DNA of 64,000 bases, from NCBI GenBank assembly GCA_958299035.1, contig CATQJL010000112.1, forward strand, positions 19,257,361-19,321,360. Reading direction: 5' to 3'. This stretch comes from Cylicocyclus nassatus (Eukaryota; Nematoda; Chromadorea; Rhabditida; Strongylidae). The translations under genes and the position numbers were made by a program. Position 1 is the stretch's first letter. Each line of letters begins with the position of its first letter. The notes under the pieces were generated by a model that worked only from the letters and a program-made list of their open reading frames with translations, did no database searches and had not been told where the DNA came from. Shown here piece after piece: positions 45,131 to 56,600 of the stretch.

Positions 45131-46670
45131 CCCCTAAAATCCCGCCAATAAGTCCGGACTTATGTGCAGTTTTGGCAGGAAAATCGATGGAAAAACGCCC
45201 TCTGCGGCGCCAAAAGGTCTACCAGATAAGTTCGCCTAAATCCTCTCACAGATACGTCCGCCTGTCCTGAGCATGAGCAAGCGCGACCTAGGAGCACAGA
45301 CGCGCGCGACCGCCCGCGTAGCTTGCCGGTGTAGGTTTAAACAAGGCCGCGAAATCGCCTGAAAGGAAGAGCCAAAGTATACGACAAGCCGTGCAGACTA
45401 GTTGCTGACAGTATTGTCGAGGATTCGTCATCACATACGCTGGATAGGTGAGTTCTTTTCTTAGATATAACAATTCTTGTGTGTTGGAATTGATGACGCG
45501 ATAGTAAGGTAGGATTTCACCCCATTTCAGCGAATACTAGGCAGGGGAGATTTATGATATAGGCTAACTACAGTACATGCATCTCCTGCAAAGCTTTTTT
45601 AGAACGCTGATCGTCGCGCATACTCTGTTCCAAGCAGTAATTGACGAAGTACAAGGATACAAACGGTTAATAGTTTTGCAAAAGACTACGGAGAAGTTGT
45701 TCTGGATATCACATGTTTCAGCGATTGGAATCAAGTGAACTCCCCTAAAAGAGACCATTCAAAGATCTTGGTCATTCCAGGCGGAATGAACAAATATCTA
45801 CAGCCTCTCGACGTCGGCATCAACAAGCCCTTCAAAGACAATCTGAGGGCAGGATGGGAACGATGGATGGCCGATGCAGCACGAGCAAGATTCACAAAAG
45901 GCGGTGCCATGAAAAGAATGACCTACGGCGAAGTAGCAGCACTAGTCTACGAGAGTTGGGTGTATGCCAAGATGAACGATAACTGGCAATAAGCATACTG
46001 TACTCCTGCGGTTGTCAGTATGTCGCACAGAAAGTCTTTTTTCATGAAGCTATGTGTTCTTCACTGGGTCGAAAATGGTGTCGAACAGTAAGAATTAGGG
46101 CATATCGTGCTCCCAGCGCTTTTTCCAAGCTTCTAGATAACATCATAGCGTAAATATGGAATTTGAAAAGGATTTGACCTACGCAGCCCATATGGCTGCA
46201 CTTCCTATCGTTCATGTTGGCTGCCCCCCCCCCCCCCCGAGAGTTTCAATGCGATTACTAAGGAAACCATTGCGAACAGTTTTACCAAGGCTCTCGATGA
46301 CGAATCAATGATCAATGCCATGAACGAGGATTTCGACGCTTTGGTTGCTGCTGATGATAACGCTGATGATGATCGTTCTCGTTCTTTTGGCCGCGTTCTT
46401 GCCGTAAATGTTTTTCATGATGATGAACATGGAATGCTACCTGAATAAAGATCTGTTGCTTCGGTTCATTCTGAGACCAAAAAAGGCAGCGCAATTGCGC
46501 ATCCTTTTTGTTTTCATGTGAAAAAATAAGGCGGACTTATCCGCAGACTCTTGCCTGTGCGAGGCTGCGCGAGGGTGTCACGAAAGCAGATTTATCTGGT
46601 AAGCTTTGTGGCGGACTTATCTGGTAGGCGGACATATCTGAGAGGTGGACTTATTGTAGGAATTTTAGGG
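45131..46670 (+). mobile_element. Pogo-type (Tc1/mariner superfamily) DNA transposon, decayed
   Basis: Ends CCCCTAAAATCCCGCC / inverse GGAATTTTAGGG with TA on each side. Both subterminal regions carry several copies of an AGATAAGTCCGCC-like motif, probably transposase binding sites. The interior has two pieces of a DDE_1 (pogo/Tigger) transposase. Length 1.54 kb, shorter than a full element. Confidence 0.82.
45735..46448 (+). pseudogene. Pogo/Tigger-like transposase, C-terminal pieces
   Basis: The frame at 45735-45992 contains VIPGGMNKYLQPLDVGINKP, the conserved end of the DDE_1 catalytic domain. A separate frame from about 46237 to 46448 gives the acidic C-terminal tail (FTKALDDESMINAMNED, ending HDDEHGMLPE and stop). 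The sequence between has stops and a C-tract. The DNA-binding and first catalytic Asp regions are missing or unrecognisable, so it is non-functional. Confidence 0.75.
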
Positions 46671-47034
46671 TACTCCGAACCTTTCCAGAACCATTTGACT
46701 TCTAACAAGGTAACCATGCTTAGTCGAGGTGGTCTTTGTAGATGAGATGTACATAAAGTGACCGCAAAGGAGTTGCGGACAAGCCTCCCTCCCTTTTCCA
46801 TCGCTCTTTTTCGGAGGAAAAACAAGGATGAAAAAATGTACTAATTGCATGAGCTGATAGAGCTCTTCAAGATCTACAACATACACTTTGAGCTTTTTGA
46901 GAAACATGTATTCTAAATTTTAAGAATCTTTTTCTAAAAAAAGTCCGAGAATGGCCGCGTCGCAATGTCGCGAACAATAATTCTTCGAACGCAAAAAATT
47001 TCTTTTGAGTCCTATTTTGAAGCGGAAACACAAG

Positions 47035-48112
47035 TTATCCGGACGAGTAAGCACACTACTATACAGAGCTCGTCAAGAACTACACACTGGTTATGGTTGC
47101 TTCCCCAAAAAACGCAAGCTTGAGTTTTATTTTGCTTTTTTCAAAAAATAACTTCTAATTTCCTTTGTCAAGCCAAAATCCTTCACACGGAATCCTGTTC
47201 AAGACATCCCAATAAAGCCGTCTGGATAAAATAGATGCTCTTTGCCCCCTCTATGCATCGGACATGTGCTGATGAGTTTCTTGGCTGGAAATGGCTCTTT
47301 GTAGTGATTGCACATGACCCCACCTGCACCTCACCACTGACCTGTATCGCTTTGCAGGCTTGTACCTCGGCCTGCAGTCAACATTTGAGCCTGCAATTAG
47401 GCTCATTGAAAGATTGAGACTTCCTCTTCACGATGGTATGCAAATAGGCTCAGTTTGGGTAATCCCAGAGATTTGGCGGATGGGGTGGTAGAGGGCAGCT
47501 TCAGTTATAGTCTAAGCACTTCTCAGCTAAAGTAGAAAAGAGCTCCTTTCGCTACCAATTTCATCCTGGAAGTTCAAACTGTCAATTTTCTTGTAATAGA
47601 TCCATTTCGAAGCTTTAAGACTGTTCTGATGTTCATAAGAGCTTTCACTCCAATCACCTCTAAGGCTGCACTTTTTCACCCCATCCGCCAAATCTCTGAA
47701 ATTTCTCACCAATTCATTTGCATATCATCGTGTCCAGAAACTCACGCTCTTTCGAATGAGTCTACTTGCAGACTCTTATAATGTCTGGCGGCCGAGTTAC
47801 AAGCCTGCAAAGCGGTACAAGTCAATGGTGAGGTCATGTGCAAGCACTGCCAAGGGCCATTTTCAGCAAAGAAACTCATCAGCACATGTCCGATGCATAG
47901 AGGATGGCAAAGAGCATCTATTTTATCCAGACGGCTTTGTTGGGAGGTCTTGAACAGGTTTCCATGTGAAGAATTTTGGCTTGATAAAGGAAATTAGGAG
48001 TTATTTTTTATAAAAAGCAAAATAAAACTCAAGCTTGCGTTTTTTGGAGAAGCAGCCATAACCACTGTGTAGTTCTTGACGAGCTCTATATAGTAGTATG
48101 CTTACCCGTCCG
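47035..48112. repeat. 1.08-kb foldback with arms of over 400 bp
   Basis: Left edge CCGGACGAGTAAGCACACTACT, right edge the inverse ending AGTATGCTTACCCGTCCGG. Matching boxes continue to the middle, for example GCATCGGACATGTGCTGATG and its inverse, and GAGATTTGGCGGATGGGGTG and its inverse. No coding evidence. The right edge abuts the hAT-like element at 48114. Confidence 0.8.
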
Positions 48113-48113
48113 G

Positions 48114-48475
48114 CAGTGGCGTACCCAGGATTTCGGCTCGGGGGGGGGGGGGGGGCGCGACAAAATTTTTTTTTCGATGAAGGTGCGTGGCGTGAGCCAC
48201 GCATTCCGAAAAAATTTTTGGTATGCTTCCTGAAATTTTCGGGGGCCCAGGACCCCGAAATTTCAGAAAAAAGGGGGCGTGGCGTCAGCCACGCCCCCGA
48301 AAAAATTTTTTTTATAAGGCTAAATTGAATTTTTAAAAATTTTTTAAATTATTTTAATTACTTGCAAGTATAAATAAGTCTTTTGCACATTTTTATAACT
48401 CATGTAAGTAACTTTCAAAAATTTCGCGACCCATTCTCGGGGGGGGGGGGGGCGCCCCCCCCCGCCCCCTTGCAA
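48114..48475 (+). mobile_element. hAT-like MITE, CAGTGGCGTACCCAGG end
   Basis: Begins CAGTGGCGTACCCAGGATTT, a typical hAT-like terminus, followed by a long G-tract. The middle has inverted GGGGGCGTGGC/GCCACGCCCCC, and the right part ends in CCATTCTCGGGGGGG, GCGCCCCCCC. Related copies: 50848-51118 (reverse), 32085-32310 and about 20830-21070. Confidence 0.65.
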
Positions 48476-49120
48476 GGGCAGTAAGTTTCGAGCAACTCAT
48501 TTCGTCCTAAATGCTCATCTAATTTTTTGCCACAATGAAAGCCCATTACTCCTCGTCTGCGAACGTTGCGATAAGGAAGCCAGATATGATATCCGTGTTT
48601 CATACTCTTCACCATCGTATGCATTCCATCTGGAAAGGCCATTTCGACTTAACATGGTTCCTTCGTAAGCTAAAGCATTTTGTATGATATTCTCGATAGA
48701 CTCTTGAATTGGGCTGTCAAATGGTGACCTCTGAAGGAATCGCGCCTTCTGACCGCCTCCCCGGTATTTCCAAGTAGCCCAAGATCAAAAAGTTGTCATG
48801 AAAGATTTGAAACACATCTGAACTGAGTGTAGTGAAAAAGAGGAATGATGAACTCGCACAATTATTCGAGAGCACTTGAAAGATTTTGTCAAAAAGAGCA
48901 TTAAAAAGAGGAGAAAAAGCCGTTTCAAGCATTTTGAGAAGCTGTACAGCTTTTTTTTCACAATTGCGTTTTGAGAAAGCGAAAAAAAAACTTTTGAGAA
49001 ACCAATAGACGGAATTTTTATGCTAACTTCAACCATCAAGGAAATACGATCACTTTTGTGTAAGCTTGTAAGATACAGACTTGCAGTGCTCACGGCTTTG
49101 TGGACTCAATTCAAGGAGCA

Positions 49121-49510
49121 TTCCTTATAAGGCTGCGTTCTGGCAGATACGAAAATGTAGAGTACAGGGGCGCTTCCTAATAAGGCTTTTGCTCAACTGG
49201 CAATGCACCAATTTGCTTGTGAACCGAGAAATCCGCTCCAGAAGTGGCGACAGGAATGCCCCGGCGACCGGGACGAGTTAGTTCGATAGGCCAGAGTGCG
49301 CATACCGCACACAGTCAAGACGTAGGGTCCCACAAAGATTCTGCGTCTTGACCTTGGCGGCAGGCGACAAAGTTCAAGCAAGAGCTTCCGGAAAAGCCCT
49401 TTTCGGCGTTTTCGGGCCCTCCAAACTGCATTTTCAAAATCAGCGGGAGGAATAAGCCCAGGTAAGCGAAAAAAAAACCATTTGAAAACTTGCCCGAACG
49501 CTGCCTTTGA
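49121..49510. mobile_element. AAGGCTGCGT/ACGCTGCCTTT MITE (decayed TTAA family)
   Basis: The interior closely follows 36455-36835 (CGACCGGGACGAGTTAGTTC, GACGTAGGGTCC). The TTAA ends are mutated (TATAAGG left, TTTGAA right). Confidence 0.6.
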
Positions 49511-50120
49511 ATATAAACAAGGAGTCGTGGGGTACGTACGGTATTGGTATGGTATTAAAGGTATCGTCTCACTAAAAAATTTTTTGGGCAAAATGATTGG
49601 TAAATAAGCAATGCATTTAACCATGTGTGTTTGTCCAACAGTCTAACTATCCACGCTTTCTACTGTTTAATGACTGTCTGATTGCCGTCAAGGTGAGCGC
49701 TTAATCGATGATTGTCATTGCCGAGAATGAGAATTTACTGTTCTCAAATTTCTACCCTGAAGCGTACAGACATCACGCAAGAAATCTAATGCCAATGAGG
49801 AATAGAATTTCTAAAAAAATAAATAAATTAGTTCAAGACCGCTACTGCCTTTACAGTCCATGGAAAAAACAGTAACACCAAAATCTAATCACGCATTTCC
49901 TTTGTCCAAGCGATCTCAGCTTTTACGATAGTTGTTAGCTATTTTTCAGTGTAGCAGACAGTCATGATTTGAGTGCCAAAAAAACAGTCACGTACTACTG
50001 TTAGATCGTTAGGATTTTTAGACATCTTTAGACTAAATCTGCTATTCTTCGAAATCTGTTGCATGCAAATGAGCGAAAATTTGTAATAGCTGTACTCTCT
50101 CTTCCGCACATAGTTAATAT

Positions 50121-50501
50121 TTAACACATTGACGACTGCTTGACACACATGGTGTGTCAAGCATGTGTGTCAATGTGTTGAATAACAATTGACGACTGCT
50201 TGATACACATGGTGTGTCAAGCAATAACTACCGCGTGGGACCGCTTGATACACCATGTGTGTCAAGGCTTGAATTTTGGTAAAATGACTACTATCTTGAA
50301 ATAAAATCACTCCATGAACTTTCTTTTGCACAGAACTAGGTATGACTTCTACCTTTTTTGCAGCCTTCCAGATGTACTGTAGGTGTAACTGTACATGGCA
50401 GTATGCGAAGTTATAGTTGAAAAAATGGGCTGGTCCGTAAAAAGGCCTTGGTCCCAGAAAGGCAGACACTTAAAAATCTGCATGGTCATCAATGTGTCAA
50501 A
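50121..50501. mobile_element. CACATTGACGAC-family element with TTGACACACATGGTGTGTCAA inverted boxes
   Basis: Starts TTAACACATTGACGACTGC. At 50130-50270 there are several alternating copies of a 10-bp palindrome-like box ACACATGGTGTGTCAAGC. The right end is eroded. Confidence 0.5.
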
Positions 50502-50847
50502 AGCAGCGTCCACTCAAAATGTGTTCACCCCAAATTTCTACTTATACTACTACCAGGCCTTAAAAGTAGACTACTCGCGTTGATCTGGTCTTCTAATGTT
50601 GTCTACAAAAGAAGATATCGGCCTGGATTCTCTTTGCGCTACGCCACCTTTTTTGCGCTCCACCCACCCACAGATTGCTCCGTGACGTGTTCTGACATGA
50701 CAAGGAACGTCGGACGCATAGTTTGTGATGTGGCACTGCTGCACATGACGTGGTTTCCTGTTGCATACGACGTGACTAGCGCCGGGGCACTCGTCTATGT
50801 CTGCCAAAATAGGGCATCAGAAAGGGGCAATTTTGGAGCTCTCTGGT

Positions 50848-51118
50848 AGCCGAGGCCCCCCCCCCCCGAGAATGGGTCGCGAAATTTTTGGAAGTTACTT
50901 ATATGGGTTATAAAAATGTGCAAGTAACTTGTTTATAATTGTAAATAATTGAAATAATTTTTAAAAATTTTTAAAATTTCATTTTAGCCTTGTAAAAATT
51001 TTTTTTCGGGGGCGTGGCTGACGCCACGCCCCCTTTTTCAAATTTTGGGGTTATGGGTCCGCGAAAATTTTGAGAAGCCTAACAAGAAATTTTTCTGGGT
51101 GCGTGGCTAACGCATTAT
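50848..51118 (-). mobile_element. hAT-like MITE, reverse copy of the 48114 family
   Basis: Begins with a C-tract then GAGAATGGGTCGCGAAATTT, an AT-rich body and GGGGGCGTGGCTGACGCC inverted box, ending GGTGCGTGGCTAACGC. Matches the reverse complement of 48114-48475. Confidence 0.6.
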
Positions 51119-53625
51119 AACTTACAAAAATACATTGACCTCTTCTTTCCCTCACTTTCTATCTGAGGCATTATCTAAAGCAACCATAAAGTATATCCAA
51201 ATTCGCAGTGTCACTTCGCGTAAATTTCCAAAAATACGTATCTGATCTTTGATTTCTGAAGGTCAATATCTCCCATATTTCGTGGAATTCGAAGCCATAT
51301 GATTACATACGTGTATAAGTACAATTCCTTCACAAATATTTGATGAACTAAAAAAGTGGTCATATGGATGGACTTTTGCAATATCCAGTGTGCAAACACG
51401 TATGCAAATATTTCTGCAATTTTCTGATGAAGTAGAGATAATTTATTTAGGGTGGCAGACGGCATGATGGAGATATCATCAAGTTTTAGCTATAGGTCAT
51501 TTATAAAATCTTGACGACGGATTTTACTGCGGCCTTTGCGCCTACAGGAGCAGAAACACTTATACAAAAAAGCAACACCTCAACGCTCAGTTCAGTCACT
51601 TCCACTGTTTGAACGCTATCATATGTAAGCAGAGAAACCATCCGAGTAAAGATGAAAACCAAGAAAATCGCGGTTGCCGGGTATGCGTGCGTGTCGCGCT
51701 CGGTCGCGCCAGCGTCACGATTTTCCGAGTGCCCTATATTTTCGAAGACAGTGTCCAGCTAGAATTTCGGTATCTGGCCTTTTAATAATTGCTGACAAAG
51801 AAGGCCCTAACTAAGGCATTGCTGAAGCGGCAGTCGGATTGATGCACTCATGGACGAGAAATTCGTGTCTAAGTTCTTGCCTAGCACCGCAGCCGACTGG
51901 TCCTCTCGGAAAAAACTTGGCCTGGGTGAGAGCACGGAGTTGTCTCTGCCCATGCTTACTTGGTGGCTCCTTCAGCCGTAAGCACTTAGTCAGTTTCCAA
52001 AAATGAAAGCACGGACGTGAATTTGCTTGGATACTATCTATGAGCGTAGCCTCAAATTTTTTACCTTTTTCCCAGGGTGCGTTCAAATATCTTGTATTTA
52101 CCATGTAATTACAGCTACATTATGCCAAATCCACGATTGCCCGTCCCTTAGCCGTAGAACTGCGGAAAGGATGAATAAAAGAGAATGTGTGAGTACATAT
52201 GTCATCAGGTATGACAAATGCAAACATTTGAAATACTGGGCTCACTCAAGTTGTACAACTTTTGCAAATACAGAGGGCAAACTAAATAAATAAACACGCT
52301 TTGTTCGTAGTACATTCGGCACATTTGCAGTTTCTAGTATTCTGATTTTCCATTAAATCATCGGTTTTGTTGCATCATTCTGTTGCAAAAATGGCTCAGA
52401 GATCTTAAGGCTCTTGAGCATGTGCTTCTTAAAAGGCAGTAACTCAAAGTCTCACGTCCTTCCCTCACAACTTTGTTAGGTTCATAGGTTTGGAAAATCA
52501 ATTTTGAATCAAGATAACTTTTGAAGAATTTCCTTTCTGAATGCAATGAAAGCTATTGCAAGCAGCAAACCTTTGTCCATACAACACATATCTACCTTTG
52601 TATGTAACCATTAGGAGAAGGAGTTCCTAGCTCAAAAATTGCCAAAAATTTTTTTAGAAACCTTTAATGAACATAAGCTACCCTCAGATTTACCAGGAAC
52701 AAACTTTGCTCATTGTATAATCCATAATTGGTAGAGCAGTGCGTAAATTCTGGATTGGTTATTTTTGCCAGGAAATACTGCAAACAAAAAGAATTATGAC
52801 TACACATTTTTTTGATAGTTTTTATTTTTTTCGGCTAGAAACAAGAAGAGCCTGCAACATTTCAATCATATATGTACATCCACTTTAGTTAAACAGCTTC
52901 TACAATCGCTTTTCCCCAAATATTTTTATACAGCATTGCCCCCCCCCACACACACCAAAAACAGCCAAGCCAGCTTCGGTTCCGAATTCCTCTATCCAAG
53001 TTTTTTTTTTGAAGTTCGATGCCATGCATTGTAGCATAAGACCCAAAACCATTATGCATGTTTTGGAAACAAATTCGACAATTTCAATTTTTCGTGGATA
53101 AATGTGTAAGCCAAAGAAATTTCGTCTTCTGCTATCTTATTTTTGAAAACACGGGAGAATGAACAAAATTTCGCGAAAAAGCATACATAAGGAACTCGAG
53201 AAGCGGGCTTTCTTTTGTACATTGAAAAATAGTCAAGAAAAATCATATTACTATAAAAACTAGGTTTTGAAGTAAGAAAGCAAAGAAACGTGAGTCGATT
53301 ATGATCACACTTCGTCGGCGCGCGATTTCTAATTGCTATGTTTGTCCGTAAACCTGCGTAGCGCATACTATGTAAGCAAGGTTTGGCATGCTCAAGATAA
53401 TAGAAGCTATGCGTCTACACACTTGAATTCCGCGCGCGGTACATCTAGCAAAATGCCAGATCGCGTATTGCCGCGATTTTGGAGAAACGCGCGAGGTATA
53501 TTCGAGGCCTGAGACGTGCTAATATTAGTTCATTGACTACACATCCCCCAAGATTTTGAAGACTTTTCCTAAATCTGTAATAAAAGTGTGTAGCAGTTTA
53601 AGTTGCAGATTCAGGATAAGTTATT

Positions 53626-53637
53626 AAAATTTCAGGA
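53626..53637 (+). promoter_or_regulatory. Probable trans-splice acceptor of the amino-acid transporter
   Basis: AAAATTTCAG ends two bases before the ATG at 53638. No upstream cis exon is apparent, so this is a good SL1-type trans-splice site. Confidence 0.6.
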
Positions 53638-56600
53638 ATGGGTAAAAAGTTTTCTGATGCCGGCTCAGAAGTTAAACTAAAGCCACAAATATCTTTATTC
53701 AGCGGATGTGCTATCGTCGTTGGCTGTATCGTCGGCTCCGGAATCTTTGTCAGTCCAAAAGGTCAGTGAGCAGAACCCAACAGAGGTTCGCAACGGAAAA
53801 ATAATTAGTTCAGGAGTTTTGCAAGATGCCGGGAGTGTTGGTTTATCGCTGTCAGTATGGCTTCTTTCTGGAGTATATTCCATGCTTGGCGCATTATGCT
53901 ATGCCGAGTTAGGAACTCGCATACCAAAAAGTGGTGGGGATTACGCTTATATCAACGAGGTATGTCAATGTATTTTTTCTTTGAATCCCGACTTGATGGC
54001 AACCATTTTAGGCTTTTGGACCGCTGCCATCTTTTCTTTTCTTATGGGTGTCATTGGTGATAATCTGTCCGACTTCAAATGCTATTGTTGCTCTCACATT
54101 TGCGAATTACATTCTAAAGCCCGTGTTTCCAAACTGCGAGGTTCCAGAAAAAGCTGTGGCTCTCTTAGCAGCTTGTGCGATAGGTATGTATCGATCTTTT
54201 ATCTTTGATGTAACTCTGAAAGAAACTGCTTCTGTGGTCTGTAAAAGAACAGGACTAATGCAAAGCGAAAACCCGTCTTTGAATATTTTATGAAGGTGAC
54301 CCTTGAACTCGAGCTAGAACCGTGACGCACGTGGGTTCCAATAAAAATTGAGCACATTTGAGGACCGCAAAAATCAGATCTCAGCCCGGAAAAGTCGTAC
54401 AAACTATCTACGGTCATCATGAAGTAGACATATGACAACGTACATAAAACACATACTTCTTCCACAGTTCAACTTCAAGTGCTTTTGAGTGATTTATGCC
54501 ATTGCTGACCAGTGCTTGCGAAAGGCTAGAAATATAATGTCTGCGGTTCCACAAACATTGCATGGAACTCCCTATGTGAAAAATATAGAATCACTTTCGC
54601 TAAAACACACAATTTTCGTTCGTTAATTTCATTTGAAAAAAAATTCAGCAAATTTACAGGGTAGGGAAAAAGTCTAAGAGCCTAGTACTATCTCAATAAA
54701 ATCAGAAGGGAAAGTACCCAGAAACAAAAAGTCTGGTGCACACATAAATTGACCCTTTACAAATACAGCGCGGCTCTCTAATTTTGAGACTGCTTTTGGC
54801 TTCAAAGCAGCCCTGTAAAGGCAGCATACACCCAGAATCTATGCTACCCAGTCCCCCATACGGTGTATATGTAGAGCCCAGAAGAAGATCAATTGCGCTG
54901 TAGAGTAAGAACACAGCATTATTTGGAAATTGGATTTGGAATTAAAAATATCAGTAGTTTAGAGATTTACAACACCAAAATCGGCTCCCAGACTTTCGCC
55001 CCACCCTCTATAATCTTTGATTTAATTGGCTTGGCGGCTGGAAGGCGGGGCTTTGTGACCTAATTAGGGCCACTCGCGCCCGCGACGCATTCTGCGTCTC
55101 TCCCTCGCGCGTGCTCTCTGATCATTACTTAGCTTCAACTAGGTCACAAAGCCCCGCCTTCCAGCCTCCAAGCCAGTTAAATCAAAGAGTATAGGTATGT
55201 TGTTATGTGTCTACTTTATGCTGCAAAGCAGGAAGTTTGCAAAATTTTTGAGCGGAAATCTGACTTTTGAAACGCTCAATCCCTAGCTTCTAGCTCCCGA
55301 AATCAAGTGGATCATGCTCACTTTGTTTATCTCTCTTTGCCGTAATTTTTGTCCCAACCCAATAATCTGTTTAGAGATATTCATTGTACTGCTCCACTAT
55401 TGTAATCTTATCCTCGCATGGAACAAGCTTATGTAGGACCTGCTTTTGTGTCTTTTCGTGTCCTTGACTCCACGTTTTCTTATCTGAGGCATGGTCTCCA
55501 TCCATTCCAAATTCTCTATCGGGATTGATTTTGTTCTCCCGCCAAATGCTGGACAACCTGGGCCTCCATCGCTAGGGCTAAAAACGGAATGCTGAACGGA
55601 CCTCCCGCTTATGCGCACACGTCCATACCGTCGTGACCTGTTTTCCTGGGCAATTGGAGCTACTTTCATTTAGACTCGCACGATGTCATTAATGTGGTCC
55701 TTCAGTGTAACGCCTAAAGACCATCGTAGCATCCTTGTTTCCATCACACTAAGCTCGTACTTTACGTGGGCTACCTCACTACCATACAGTGCTGCTGGAA
55801 GAGTAACAATTCTTTACACCCTTAAGTTAAGCGGCATCCGCCAACTCAGGAGTGTCCCCCAGAACTAGTGTTAAGGGCAGTGGGCCGGCAAAACGAACCC
55901 TTTTCGGATTTTAGTGGATTTAGGTAGTTGAATTCCCAATACACTGTAGCCCGAACCCCACCTGCCAATTCCTGCCTTAAGCTAAAAAAATGGGCTTCAA
56001 AACTCAACTCGCCCTTCCCACTTATTGTAGTGGGTTACTCTTTTTTTTGCACTTGACGGACTGAGTCCAAAACTGTGCTTGGCTGCTTGAAAATATTGAT
56101 AACTACCCTAATTTCACGCGTAAACGCACCCTTTTCGGTTTTTCAAGCGTGCCGCTCAGTCGCCTCGTGTGTTTCGAAAAGCGGCTAAAAAAGAATTATG
56201 CCGCACGATATTCTTAAGCAATATGCAGCACTGTAAATATTGGGTTGGTGCAAAAAATAATGGCCGATTTTCGAAGCCTTTTTTCAGGGCAGCTTTTTTC
56301 CATCAATACTTCTTCTTTAAAATAGATGTAGTGTACCATCGAGAAGCTGCTCGATCTAATGGCGTTTGAAACGTATATATATAGCTGAATGTGTGTTTGT
56401 ATGCTGTGTGTGTTCCTAGGTGCGGAATGAAATTTTTAAATCTGGACCTATTTGGACCAAACTTGGCGCACATGTACTTCGGGGCGGGCGAGTGTCATCG
56501 GCTACTTTTCGTCATCGATTGATATCGATTTTATCGATTTTTATCGATTTTTTCGAAAAAAATCTATAAAATCGACAAAATTGGTCGATAACTTTAGGAA

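Larger units (their letters stand above)
46673..53637. other. Intergenic block upstream of the amino-acid transporter, mostly repeats
   Basis: Apart from the elements listed within it I see no gene. 51119-53637 in particular holds no recognised repeat or exon, except a fragment at 53460-53515 related to the 32787 foldback. About 51690-51740 shares wording with 23890-23940 (GCGCGGTCGCGCCA..GTCACGATTTT). Confidence 0.4.
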
